The position numbers and the translations under genes were made by a program. The notes beneath the pieces are model-generated. The model worked only from the letters and a program-made list of their open reading frames with translations. It was not told where the DNA came from and searched no databases. 64,000 nucleotides of DNA, from contig JAJRSD010000017.1 in assembly GCA_024278975.1 (NCBI GenBank), positions 57,218 through 121,217 on the forward strand. Reading direction: 5' to 3'. The stretch's first letter is position 1. The number at the start of each line of letters is the position of its first letter. Below, piece after piece: positions 19,690-28,922 of the stretch. The stretch is from Bacteroidota bacterium (GTDB taxonomy: Bacteria; Bacteroidota; Bacteroidia; Bacteroidales; Prolixibacteraceae).

Positions 19690-20982
19690 ATGATAAAATC
19701 AAAAATTATCCAGTATTTTTTTACATGGTTTTTACTGCTTCTGTCGGTTACTGTTTTGGCGCAAGTGGAGAGCAGTAAAACCGATAATCTTTTTTATAAA
19801 AAGAAGGAGTTAAATACCGGGGGTAAATTGAGAGGGAACAGCGAAAGAGAGGAGTTTCTGACCGACGAAACAAGAAACTATGAAGAGACTACAACGGGGG
19901 AGGCAAACTTTCAGTTTAGCAGCAGGTACTGGAAATTTTATGATTATATGCAGGAGCGACTGGAATTTAATTTCGAAGTTGGACCGTTTGGTGGTTTCGG
20001 GAATTGGGTCGACAGCTCGAATGTAGAAAATATAAATGCCGATAATAATTTGTTTGGTATTCGCTCCAGAATTTCAATAGATTATTCGAATCGTTACTAT
20101 TACAATCAGAAAAATTATACGTTGGTACAGATAAAAGGCTGGGCCCGGTACGACTGGTTTAAGCAAAATTCGGAAGGTACAACTGTCGATTCTTTTGGAG
20201 TTAGTACACCCTATATCGAGAATTCTGCCGACACTAAATTCAGATATGGTTTTGAGGCAAAAGCCGGCTGGGGCTGGGGAAGATTAAACCCGATGAACAA
20301 CTTTATGTTGAGTCAGTACATTTTGGAAAAGTTTTATGCCGGGCGGAATTTCTCTGATAAGGAAATTAGAATGGTTGCTGCCGAAATTTATAATATTAAA
20401 AGTAGAAGGGAGATAATTAACGGGCATAATAATGAGATGGAGACGAAATTGATTGCCGACTTTTTAAACGAAAAGATGCTATTAACAGTCCCCGATAATT
20501 TAGAAACCGATTGGGAAATGGGAGAATTCCTTCCTCGTTTTAATGGGAACAGAGTTGAGGGTGGTCCGTTTTTTAAATATTTTAATCGCGAGCCCGATTT
20601 TATTTATGGCGCTTTTATTCAATACGAAAATGCAAAATACAGTAACTTTAACTGGAACCGAAATTTTAGTACAAACATTAGTTATAACCGCTATAAAAGA
20701 GATGACTGGGTTGTGGCAGAATTAAATATTGGATGGTCGTATTTTCCAAATCTTAAAAAGCAATACGATTTTGGAGTGAAATATGTTCCGGGAGTTTCTA
20801 TCAATAATTCTTCTGCAACCGGCAATTTTAATCACGGACTTGTTCCGTACGTAGGCTGCTTCTCGCAAATAAATTCTAAATCGAGGGTCGAATTTACTTT
20901 TGCATACCGCATTTCGCAAGATGAAAAACTGATGCTTCCCGGACCGGAATTTTCTTTGTCGTTTTATGGGAGTCGGTATTAA
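19690..20982 (+). CDS. Hypothetical exported outer-membrane-type protein
   Basis: I do not recognise a named family. The 430-residue product has a signal peptide (MIKSKIIQYFFTWFLLLLSVTVLAQ) followed by a protein rich in aromatic-alternating strands (WKFYDYMQERLEFNFEVGPFGGFGNW, RYYYNQKNYTLVQIKGWARYDWF) and ending FSLSFYGSRY, a C-terminal aromatic strand of the type seen in outer-membrane beta-barrels. I chose ATG 19690; a TTG 6 bases upstream is also open. Its end overlaps the remnant described at 20993-21186 on the opposite strand by at most a few bases. A TTTTTG...TACTTTG promoter-like pair lies upstream. Confidence 0.7.
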   Translation: MIKSKIIQYFFTWFLLLLSVTVLAQVESSKTDNLFYKKKELNTGGKLRGNSEREEFLTDETRNYEETTTGEANFQFSSRYWKFYDYMQERLEFNFEVGPFGGFGNWVDSSNVENINADNNLFGIRSRISIDYSNRYYYNQKNYTLVQIKGWARYDWFKQNSEGTTVDSFGVSTPYIENSADTKFRYGFEAKAGWGWGRLNPMNNFMLSQYILEKFYAGRNFSDKEIRMVAAEIYNIKSRREIINGHNNEMETKLIADFLNEKMLLTVPDNLETDWEMGEFLPRFNGNRVEGGPFFKYFNREPDFIYGAFIQYENAKYSNFNWNRNFSTNISYNRYKRDDWVVAELNIGWSYFPNLKKQYDFGVKYVPGVSINNSSATGNFNHGLVPYVGCFSQINSKSRVEFTFAYRISQDEKLMLPGPEFSLSFYGSRY

Positions 20983-20992
20983 ACCCGCAGGA

Positions 20993-21186
20993 ATATTTTT
21001 TCTTATACATAAAATAAAGAAGTAGCCAAACTATTCCCAGTCCACCAACCGTAATCAATAAGTTGCCGCTCTCCTCGCTTAATGGTTTTGCCAGCCAGCC
21101 AAAAAAGAATCTCGAAACATAACTCATATCAATAATCCGGGTAAACAGGTAAACAAAAATAGAGTTCATTCCGATAACCCTAAGTG
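20993..21186 (-). pseudogene. 3' remnant of a heparan-glucosaminide acetyltransferase-like (DUF5009) membrane gene
   Basis: Minus-strand translation gives VIGMNSIFVYLFTRIID... followed by GGLGIVWLLLYFMYKKKYS. This aligns without gaps to the C-terminal 63 residues of the intact protein encoded at 40904-42028 (VIGMNSLTIYFAYSFID...GALGLVWLFLYILYRNKIF), with about 24 identities counted by eye. A TGA stop (21191-21193) lies 7 codons upstream of the matching ATG, and the roughly 300 residues expected before this point are absent. The native stop also appears lost, as the frame runs on into the end of the convergent gene. It is a deletion remnant rather than a real short gene. Confidence 0.65.
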
Positions 21187-21327
21187 AATGTCAAAAGTAA
21201 AAATATTACTTAATTACTTATAATGAACATAAAATAATATATAAATTGTTGTATTTAAGCAGTTTGTTGAAGCCTGATTTTTAGATGTTTTTACTCTGAA
21301 AGCTGCGACTGCAACTGCGACTGTAAA

Positions 21328-22782
21328 CTATTTAATATTCTCCAGCACATCAACCAGATGTTTCCAGAATTTATCGGTGGTTTCAATATCCAGTCGTTCG
21401 TCGGGCGAGTGTGCACCACGGATGGTTGGACCAAAAGAGACCATATCTAAATCCGGGTATTTTTCGAGGAATAATCCACACTCCAATCCGGCATGAATTG
21501 AACGGACATTTGGTACAATACCAAATAATTTTCTGTACGAATCGACAGTAATCTTCACAACCTCCGAATCGGGATTTGGTGTCCAGCCCGGGTAACCATC
21601 GGTATGAATAACCTTCGCACCTGCCAGTTCAAAAACAGATTCTACCATTTCGGCGGCACAATATTTTCGGCTCTCTATTTCGCTGCGCTGGCTGGTTGTA
21701 ATTAATATTTTATTGTCTTCAACAAACTTTATAGCAGCCAAATTTGATGATGTTTCAACCATTCCTTTCATTCTGGTACTCATTTCTAAAACACCGTGCG
21801 GACAAGCATAAACAGCTTTCAACAAATTAATTTGAGTTTCAATATCAATTACAAATTCAGGTATTTTTGTCTCTTCAACAGTCAATTTCAACCCGGGTTC
21901 AGATTGTTCAAATTCAAACTTAATCTCATCAGAAAATACCCTAAAATTATCAATCAGATCCTCTTTTTCGTTTTCAGGAATAATAACAACAACAAAAGCT
22001 TCGCGTGCAATTGCATTTCGTAAATTTCCGCCATTAAAATCGGCAATTCTAATGTCCTGTTTTTTTGAAACACTCCACAAAAAACGATTTACTATTTTAT
22101 TTGCATTACCACGGTTTTTATCAATATCGTCGCCAGAATGACCGCCCAATAAACCAGCCACTGTAAGTTTTAGTGCTGCCGAGTTTGTGGGAACATCCTC
22201 CTTTTTATACGAAAAAGTTGCAATAGTATCAATTCCTCCGGCACAGCCAATAAATATTTCGCCCTCGTCTTCCGAGTCCAAATTCAGCAAAACCGAACCG
22301 GTTAAAAAACCTGCCTGCAATTCAAATGCACCTGTTAATCCGGTCTCCTCGTCAACGGTAATTAAACATTCTATTGCACCGTGTTTTATTTTTGTTGAAG
22401 TTAAAACTGCCATTTGAGCTGCAATTCCAATTCCACAGTCGGCACCCAAAGTAGTTCCGTTGGCTTTTACCCAACCATCAACAACTTGAGTTTCAATTGC
22501 ATCGTTATCAAAGTCAAAAACTTTATCAGAATTCTTTTCACAAACCATATCCATATGAGTTTGCAAAATAACAGTAGGTGCATTTCCCATTCCCGCAGAT
22601 GCCGGTTTTAAAATCAGTACGTTTCCAATATTATCGGTTTTTGATTCCAGATTATTATCGGTTGCAAAATCGAGTAAAAACTTTCTGATTTTCTCCTCCT
22701 TTTTCGAAGGACGAGGTATCTGACAAATATCTTCGAAGTAGTTAAATAGTGGTTGGGGAGCAAGTTTCGAAAGTGTTTTCAT
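21328..22782 (-). CDS. pepD: Aminoacyl-histidine dipeptidase (PepD-type, M20 family)
   Basis: A 484-residue cytoplasmic zinc dipeptidase. The start LAPQPLFNYFEDICQIPRPS is typical of PepD. Metal and catalytic residues appear in ILQTHMDMVCEKN (His/Asp), LGADCGIGIA (Asp), TVDEETGLTGAF (catalytic Glu pair) and LNLDSEDEGE, with the final His in GPTIRGAHSPDE. HAGLECGLF is the dimerisation-domain signature. It cleaves Xaa-His and other dipeptides. It is a single gene with no clear terminator; the sequence just past the stop has a CTGCGACTGC-type repeat. The family is clear, while substrate range is broad. Confidence 0.93.
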   Translation of the reverse strand: MKTLSKLAPQPLFNYFEDICQIPRPSKKEEKIRKFLLDFATDNNLESKTDNIGNVLILKPASAGMGNAPTVILQTHMDMVCEKNSDKVFDFDNDAIETQVVDGWVKANGTTLGADCGIGIAAQMAVLTSTKIKHGAIECLITVDEETGLTGAFELQAGFLTGSVLLNLDSEDEGEIFIGCAGGIDTIATFSYKKEDVPTNSAALKLTVAGLLGGHSGDDIDKNRGNANKIVNRFLWSVSKKQDIRIADFNGGNLRNAIAREAFVVVIIPENEKEDLIDNFRVFSDEIKFEFEQSEPGLKLTVEETKIPEFVIDIETQINLLKAVYACPHGVLEMSTRMKGMVETSSNLAAIKFVEDNKILITTSQRSEIESRKYCAAEMVESVFELAGAKVIHTDGYPGWTPNPDSEVVKITVDSYRKLFGIVPNVRSIHAGLECGLFLEKYPDLDMVSFGPTIRGAHSPDERLDIETTDKFWKHLVDVLENIK

Positions 22783-22890
22783 TCATTAAAAATTAAGTGC
22801 CCAAAGATGGAGAATTGAGATGAACAAAAAAACCATCTTTTGTTATGCTTTTAAAAACTAATTTAAGAATATTATAAAATCAAATCAATA

Positions 22891-24159
22891 TTAGAAATCG
22901 TAATAAAAGAGCAGCCAAACCCGGCTAGCTACACCGGTAGTTCCATCTTTATCCCAACGCTGGCCGTAAACATATTCGAGCCCAATCCGTGCTCCTTCAA
23001 TAACTCTCCAAAATGTATCAACAGAAAAACTGATGCTGTTTTTATATGCATCGTCAGGCTGGAAAGTCTTGTTAGCTTGATTTGCTGAACCTATTGAAAG
23101 ATTTGTTGAAATATCCTTTCTCCAATTAAACCCGTAAGATAAAAAGCCACTATACGAAGTAAGACTCTCAAATTTATTAGTTGCCGGATTAAAAGCTGCA
23201 TCTTGCCCTGTACCGCTAAAAGTAGTTATGTAATGAGAAATAGACCTGCCCCATGTTAATTGGTACAGTAATTTATGCTTTTTTGTAAAGTCAATGGTTC
23301 CCGATAGCGATGAACCCAAACCAAACATATTCGAGATTTTACTATTGACATCTTTTGTTGTTATTGTGGTTGCAATTACAGACAATTGCACCTGCCCTAA
23401 AAGACCTTCTCTCTGAATTCTACCCGTGAAATCCGGTATCATTTGTACAGTTTGCAAATTTAATGTATCCTCTTCCTGGACATTCAAATCGGGTTGAGAG
23501 TATTCAAGCGCGACACTCCAATCCATACCCTTAAATTTTTTCCCCCGATACCTTATTTGCGGAGTTCTTAAAGTTACACTCCCGGTTGGGCCACTCCCAT
23601 CAACAGTTGGTGGCAAAGAAGATACATTACTAAACAATGACCATGTTTGCCCCACCAAAAGATTTGCAATTTGCCCATAGGCATGCCTAATACGATACTG
23701 CCCATTGAGTCCGTTAAAATCAGTTTCGAGCCGCACAAAAACTTTCGTGTTCGCCAATTTACGCGTTACTTCAAAACCTAATCTCGATTGATTCAGGCTA
23801 TTGTAATAATTTGGAATTTTTATGTTATCGTTTCCTGTAGGAATATAGTATGTATTAAATGTACTTTTTATTGGCATTTCAACCATATCATACATTGCTG
23901 AGAACCGAACAGAACCAACGATTCGAAGTTGCATTTTACCATCAGAATCGGTAATAAACAATCCTCGGTCTTTAGAAATATCCAATGGGCTTTCCTCTTG
24001 TTGAACTATTGTATCTATCTTAAAGTTTTCTCTGTCGCCAATACTCGACACAACTGTTTGCGTAGTATCTTTTTTTTGCGAAAATACTTTGCCAGATATT
24101 GAAATTAAAACTACGCTGACCAATAATGTTATTGATTGTTTATAAAAATATGACTTCAC
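22891..24159 (-). CDS. DcaP-like outer-membrane porin
   Basis: A 422-residue exported protein with a signal peptide (ends SGKVFSQ), then an N-terminal region with a Thr/Val-rich stretch and a porin-type barrel. Recognisable DcaP-family features include GLFITDSDGKMQLRIVGSVRFSAMYDM, LNQSRLGFEVTR, FVRLETDFNG and VGQTWSLFSN, and it ends with a C-terminal WLLFYYDF strand. Family members are trimeric channels, some for dicarboxylates; the substrate here is unknown. It has its own strong promoter and is divergent from the polysaccharide-locus genes that start 130 bases away, so it may or may not be coregulated with them. Confidence 0.82.
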   Translation of the reverse strand: MKSYFYKQSITLLVSVVLISISGKVFSQKKDTTQTVVSSIGDRENFKIDTIVQQEESPLDISKDRGLFITDSDGKMQLRIVGSVRFSAMYDMVEMPIKSTFNTYYIPTGNDNIKIPNYYNSLNQSRLGFEVTRKLANTKVFVRLETDFNGLNGQYRIRHAYGQIANLLVGQTWSLFSNVSSLPPTVDGSGPTGSVTLRTPQIRYRGKKFKGMDWSVALEYSQPDLNVQEEDTLNLQTVQMIPDFTGRIQREGLLGQVQLSVIATTITTKDVNSKISNMFGLGSSLSGTIDFTKKHKLLYQLTWGRSISHYITTFSGTGQDAAFNPATNKFESLTSYSGFLSYGFNWRKDISTNLSIGSANQANKTFQPDDAYKNSISFSVDTFWRVIEGARIGLEYVYGQRWDKDGTTGVASRVWLLFYYDF

Positions 24160-24189
24160 TTACTATTCTTGTTATAATAAAATGCCTGC

Positions 24190-24219
24190 CAAAAATAGAT
24201 AGATTTATTGTATTTACAA
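24190..24219 (-). promoter_or_regulatory. Bacteroidota-type promoter for the DcaP-like porin
   Basis: TTG (24219-24217), a 19-base spacer and TATTTTTG (24197-24190), an exact TAnnTTTG match at the preferred spacing. The predicted start near 24183 leaves a leader of about 24 bases. Confidence 0.65.
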
Positions 24220-24257
24220 TATTACCCTTCTTTAGAATTTTTTTATTGAGATAATAT

Positions 24258-24265
24258 TATCTTTG
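24258..24265 (+). promoter_or_regulatory. Candidate -7 box for the polysaccharide-locus operon
   Basis: TATCTTTG matches TAnnTTTG exactly and would start transcription about 17 bases before the ATG at 24289. No TTTG lies at the right distance upstream, so an activator may be needed or the call may be chance. Confidence 0.4.
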
Positions 24266-24288
24266 AAAACTAAACTACAATCGTAATA

Positions 24289-26628
24289 ATGAAAAAAAAT
24301 CATTTATCTTCTACAATTATTATTTTCAGCTTTTTCCTATTTTTTCAGAGCACACATTATTCAGCCACAGCTCAGAAAATAGACACATCAATGCTTTGTA
24401 TGAACTATTATCAAACCGAGGCAGAGGCAATTGAGCAGTTAAAACGCTTTAGTGAAAGTTATAATACTTTAGACGAGTGGGAACAAAGAGCGGAGATTAT
24501 TAGGCAGGGCATTTTAACTGGTGCAGAGTTGTCTCCACTTCCCGAAAAAACTCACCAGAATATAATCTATAGAAACCACCGCGAACACAATGGATATTCC
24601 GTAATTAATGTTGCATTCGAAAGTTTTCCGGGAGTTTTTGTTACCGGCAGTTTATATAAACCTCTGGATATTGAAGGTAAAGTGCCTGCAATACTTTGTC
24701 CTCACGGACATTGGGCAAAACCCGGAGATTATGGGCGTTATCGCGAAGATATGCAGAAGCGTTGTGCGATGTTGGCAAAAATGGGGGCAGTTGTGTTATC
24801 GTACGATATGGTTGGCTACGGTCAGATGCGCGAAGCAGGCTGGGTACACCGTCGCCCAAAAACGCTAAAAATACAATTATGGAACAGTATTCGTGCCGTT
24901 GACTTTCTCAGTAATTTGCCAGAAGTTAATCCCGAAAAAATTGCCATAACCGGAGCATCGGGAGGAGGTACACAAACATTTTTGCTTGCAGCGGTTGACG
25001 AGCGTATTGCGGTTTCGGTACCAACTGTTATGATATCGGCATATATGTTTGGTGGCTGCGTTGGCGAAAGCGGAATGCCAATTCATAAAAGCAAAAACCA
25101 CGAAACTAATAATGTTGAAATTGCAGCAACTTTTGCCCCAAAACCCCAACTTATTATCTCCGATGGCAACGACTGGACAAAAAACACACCCGAAGTTGAA
25201 TATCCATATATTAGAAATGTTTATGAATTATACGGGAAATCTGATTTAGTTGAGAACGCACATTTTGCTGATGAAGTTCACGATTATGGTTATTCAAAAC
25301 GAAAAGCAATGTACCCGTTTATGGCAAAATATCTGGGACTGAACACAGAGGGTTTTATTGATGCCAACGGCGATTTCGATGAGTCGTCAGTAACAATTGA
25401 AGAGCCTTACGAATTAATGGTTTTCAACAGTGTTTTCCCGATGCCGGTTACAATGGTTAAAACAAACGAACGCGCCTTAGATTTTGATATTGCCAAATCT
25501 GATGTAATACATATTAATAATTTTATTGAGAATGGTTCACTATTTAGTTGGGAAAAAGGGAGCGATGAAATAATCTATATCCATCAAACCTACGATCATC
25601 AGCGAGAAGTATTTAACCGTACTTCAACGCACTGGCATTTTCTGCTCGAAGCTAAAAAAGGTTCTGATATTCCCATCGTTTTCGACAACTTTAATACAAT
25701 TTACAATGGTAATATGTATTACGATATAAAAAGCAATATAAGTTTTTGTGTTGTATCGAATGATGGTAAAAACTGGCGGCATATTCCGGTTGAAAATTTG
25801 AATGGTAACCGTATGAAAATTAATGTTCACATGGACACCGACTCGCTGTACATTGCCAGTGTTGAACCGTACCGTGTGAGCGATTTAAACAAGCTGCTTG
25901 CAAAACTTGAGAAAAAAAATAAGGTTAATATAGAAGTTATTGGACAATCGGTTGAAGGGCGCAATCTTCATATTATTCATATTGGAGATAAAAATGCACC
26001 ACACTCAGTTTTTATAAGGGCGCGGGCACATCCCTGGGAAGCTGGAGGAAATTGGGTTGTTGAAGGTCTTATCGACAAACTCCTTCAAAATACAAAAGAG
26101 GTAAAAGATTATCTGAAAAATTATAGTATTTACATTTTACCTATGGCAAATATTGATGGCGTTGCGCGCGGTGTTGCAAGGTTTAACATGAATGGGATGG
26201 ATTTAAATCGTGGATTGGAAAAACCTGCTGAACCGATACTTGCAAAAGAAAATTATGTGATGGAACAGTGGTTGGAATCGATGATTGAAAAGGGAATGAA
26301 ACCAGATCTTGCCATCGATTTTCATAACGATGGAAATGGTCCAATAATGTTTAAACCACCTCTTAAAAACCCCGAAAAATATGTGGAGAATATGAAAACA
26401 TTTGAGAATATTTTACGCGAGAAAACATGGTTTCGCGAGAAAGCAATTATGAGCGAACCCGGCGAAGGAATGGCAGAACGATACGAAACAGATTGGTTTG
26501 TTTACGAATTAAATGCAGGTTGGATCGAGGGTCTGCAAAAAAGACCACTCTCTGCCGACTGGAAACTTTTAGGAGAACAATTAACAGAAGTTTTTGATGA
26601 GTATTTTAACAACCCGAATATAAAATAA
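24289..26628 (+). CDS. Alpha/beta-hydrolase (esterase-type) fused to an M14-like carboxypeptidase domain
   Basis: A 779-residue exported protein (signal peptide ending SATAQ). The N-terminal half is an acetylxylan-esterase-like alpha/beta hydrolase: oxyanion region ILCPHGHWAKPGDYG, nucleophile elbow GASGGGTQT (Ser near 224), an Asp in IISDGNDWT, and His in VHDYGYSKR. From about residue 540 a second enzyme domain follows: EVIGQSVEGRNLHIIHIG, RAHPWEAGGNW (HxxE zinc ligands), MNGMDLNRG (the NR motif) and LAIDFHNDGNG (third ligand His), which is the M14 carboxypeptidase pattern. The protein is first in the operon leading to GH97. Two hydrolytic domains in one chain suggest attack on an esterified, perhaps peptide-bearing, glycan, but that is inference. 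Confidence 0.82.
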   Translation: MKKNHLSSTIIIFSFFLFFQSTHYSATAQKIDTSMLCMNYYQTEAEAIEQLKRFSESYNTLDEWEQRAEIIRQGILTGAELSPLPEKTHQNIIYRNHREHNGYSVINVAFESFPGVFVTGSLYKPLDIEGKVPAILCPHGHWAKPGDYGRYREDMQKRCAMLAKMGAVVLSYDMVGYGQMREAGWVHRRPKTLKIQLWNSIRAVDFLSNLPEVNPEKIAITGASGGGTQTFLLAAVDERIAVSVPTVMISAYMFGGCVGESGMPIHKSKNHETNNVEIAATFAPKPQLIISDGNDWTKNTPEVEYPYIRNVYELYGKSDLVENAHFADEVHDYGYSKRKAMYPFMAKYLGLNTEGFIDANGDFDESSVTIEEPYELMVFNSVFPMPVTMVKTNERALDFDIAKSDVIHINNFIENGSLFSWEKGSDEIIYIHQTYDHQREVFNRTSTHWHFLLEAKKGSDIPIVFDNFNTIYNGNMYYDIKSNISFCVVSNDGKNWRHIPVENLNGNRMKINVHMDTDSLYIASVEPYRVSDLNKLLAKLEKKNKVNIEVIGQSVEGRNLHIIHIGDKNAPHSVFIRARAHPWEAGGNWVVEGLIDKLLQNTKEVKDYLKNYSIYILPMANIDGVARGVARFNMNGMDLNRGLEKPAEPILAKENYVMEQWLESMIEKGMKPDLAIDFHNDGNGPIMFKPPLKNPEKYVENMKTFENILREKTWFREKAIMSEPGEGMAERYETDWFVYELNAGWIEGLQKRPLSADWKLLGEQLTEVFDEYFNNPNIK

Positions 26629-26706
26629 TATTCAAAATTAATTTATTAACAAGCTGTATGTCAATATTTTAATCTTTATATTTTTAAAAAATAATACTAA
26701 AATATT

Positions 26707-28878
26707 ATGAAAAGCTATTTAATATTTCCCATCATTTTACTCTTTATTATTCAAGTTCCTGTTCATTCTCAGGATGATGTTAATTTATTCGATTACTGGG
26801 AATATTATTCCGACATAGAGAACTCCACTTATAAAACTTCGTGTTCCATAGCATTTCAGCAACTTGATGAGAGGGAAGCAACAATTGCCAAGTTAAATTC
26901 GAAAGATGATTATTTAAACAGGCAGAAAATAGTAAAAGAAAAACTGTCGAAAATAATGGGGATGTTTCCCGAGAAAACTCCTTTAAATGCGCAGGTTACC
27001 GGAGTAATTGAAAAAGATGATTACCGTATTGAAAAGGTAATTTACGAGTCTGTTCCCGGGTACTATGTTACCGCCGCACTCTATTTGCCGAAAAATATAA
27101 AAGGAAAAGCACCGGCAGTAATTTATGCCTGCGGACACACGGTAGATGGTTTTAGAAGTGGCTACCAACAGATGACCATTAATCTGGTAAAAAAAGGTTT
27201 TGTTGTTTTAGCATTCGATCCAATCGGGCAGGGCGAGCGACTGCAATATTATAACGAGAAAGAGGGGAAATCGCGTTTTGGCCCCACAACAGAACACTCT
27301 TACCCCGGAGCACAATGTTACATTTCGGGATATTCACCAACAAAATATTTTGTTTGGGACGGTATCAGAAGTGTCGATTATTTATTGACACGGAAAGAGG
27401 TAGATCCCGAAAGAATTGGAATGACAGGAAGATCGGGCGGAGGAACACAAACCGCCTACACCGCTGCAATGGACGATAGAATTTTAGCTGCCGCACCCGA
27501 ATGTTTTATTACAAAAATGGAGTATGTTCTAAAATCTATTGGACCGCAAGATGCCGAACAAAACCTGTTTCACATGATTAGCGAAGGGCTCGACCACGCA
27601 GATTTGCTGGAAGTGAGAGCTCCCAAACCATGTTTAATGATTACTACCACACGCGATTTTTTTAATATTCAGGGGGCAAGGGAAACTTATGCCGAGGTAA
27701 AACAATTTTATAAAAGTCTGGGAAACGAAGAGCTTGTAAATATGGTTGAAGATGATGATCAGCACGCATCGACAAAAAAGAACCGAGAAGCGATGTACGC
27801 TTTTTTCCAAAAATATTTGAATAACCCGGGAAACCCGGAAGATTTGGAAGTTGAACTTTTAGATGAAAAAGAGTTGTGGGTAACAAAAACCGGGCAATTA
27901 TCTACTTCATTAAAAAGTGAAACGCTCTATTCTTTGAATCGTAAAACTGTTCAAAATCAGGTGTCGGAATTGAAAGAATCAAGGTCGGGCAGCGATTTTG
28001 AAGAACGAACTAATATTATAATTAACGATGCTAAAAATCTATCGGGATTCGAATATCCTAAAAACTTTGGAGATGCCATTTTTTCAGGACGCTATGTAAA
28101 TGATGATTACGTACTTGAAAAATATTTGATTCCCGGCGATGGAAAATATATGCTTCCGGCGGCTCTGTTTATTCCTGTAAAAAACAGAAGCAACGAAATA
28201 ACTATTTTATTAGATGAGAAAGGAATGGAACATGCTGCAAATACAGATAGTCTGGTTCAATCAATTTTAAAACAGGGAAATTCTGTTCTGCTTTTCGATG
28301 TTCGGGGAGTTGGAAGTTTAGGACCGGGATATTTAAAAGGCGATGCGTATATCGACAATACTTCGTACAATTTGTGGTTTGCTGGAATTATGACAAACAA
28401 ATCTATTGTAGCAATGCGCGCCGAAGATATTATCAGAATTGTACATTTTGCCAAGACCGAAATTAACGAAGTTGAAACTATTTCGGCAATAGCAGTAGGT
28501 GCAGTAGGCAGCGAGTTATTGCACGCCGCTGTTTTCGATGGTGCAATTGAAAGTGTTTGCTTAATTGAACCATTTTTAAGTTTTGCAGATATTGCTTTGT
28601 CGCCTGATTATACGCCGGCATTTATTCCATCAACTGTCGCCGGTGCAATTGAGAAATATGATATTGCTGATTTGTTGGCCGCACTTTCGCCACGAAAAAC
28701 CTTAATTATTAATCCTGTTGCAAGCGATGGTACACCTGCAATTACCAGTAAAAAAACGTGCTATTTGACTTATCCAAAAATTGTATATACACAAAAAGGA
28801 GCTAAAAATAATTTTAGGTATTCGGTTGTCGAGGATCCTCAAATTGCTCATCAACAAATTATTGATTGGTTAAAATGA
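26707..28878 (+). CDS. Double alpha/beta-hydrolase protein, acetylxylan-esterase-like
   Basis: A 723-residue exported protein (signal peptide ends VPVHSQ). The first alpha/beta-hydrolase domain (about 60-380) has YACGHTVDGF, FDPIGQGER and a nucleophile elbow GRSGGGTQT, with the His in DDDQHAS. The second (about 440-720) keeps the fold pattern (FDVRGVGSLGPGY) but where a nucleophile elbow is expected it reads AVGAVGSELLH, without the GxSxG motif, so it is probably inactive or a binding domain. It is downstream of the esterase/peptidase fusion by 78 bases and upstream of GH97 by 44, clearly one operon. It is likely a deacetylase or other esterase on a polysaccharide; the substrate is unknown. 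Confidence 0.83.
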   Translation: MKSYLIFPIILLFIIQVPVHSQDDVNLFDYWEYYSDIENSTYKTSCSIAFQQLDEREATIAKLNSKDDYLNRQKIVKEKLSKIMGMFPEKTPLNAQVTGVIEKDDYRIEKVIYESVPGYYVTAALYLPKNIKGKAPAVIYACGHTVDGFRSGYQQMTINLVKKGFVVLAFDPIGQGERLQYYNEKEGKSRFGPTTEHSYPGAQCYISGYSPTKYFVWDGIRSVDYLLTRKEVDPERIGMTGRSGGGTQTAYTAAMDDRILAAAPECFITKMEYVLKSIGPQDAEQNLFHMISEGLDHADLLEVRAPKPCLMITTTRDFFNIQGARETYAEVKQFYKSLGNEELVNMVEDDDQHASTKKNREAMYAFFQKYLNNPGNPEDLEVELLDEKELWVTKTGQLSTSLKSETLYSLNRKTVQNQVSELKESRSGSDFEERTNIIINDAKNLSGFEYPKNFGDAIFSGRYVNDDYVLEKYLIPGDGKYMLPAALFIPVKNRSNEITILLDEKGMEHAANTDSLVQSILKQGNSVLLFDVRGVGSLGPGYLKGDAYIDNTSYNLWFAGIMTNKSIVAMRAEDIIRIVHFAKTEINEVETISAIAVGAVGSELLHAAVFDGAIESVCLIEPFLSFADIALSPDYTPAFIPSTVAGAIEKYDIADLLAALSPRKTLIINPVASDGTPAITSKKTCYLTYPKIVYTQKGAKNNFRYSVVEDPQIAHQQIIDWLK

Positions 28879-28922
28879 TACTATGAGAATATTGAGTCTT
28901 CTCCGAAAAGTAAAAAAAAGTT

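Noticed and set aside
21301..21330. CTGCGACTGC-type short repeats near the pepD stop, also seen near 47895
   Set aside because: Only one or two short copies at each place; too little to call a repeat family without a genome search.
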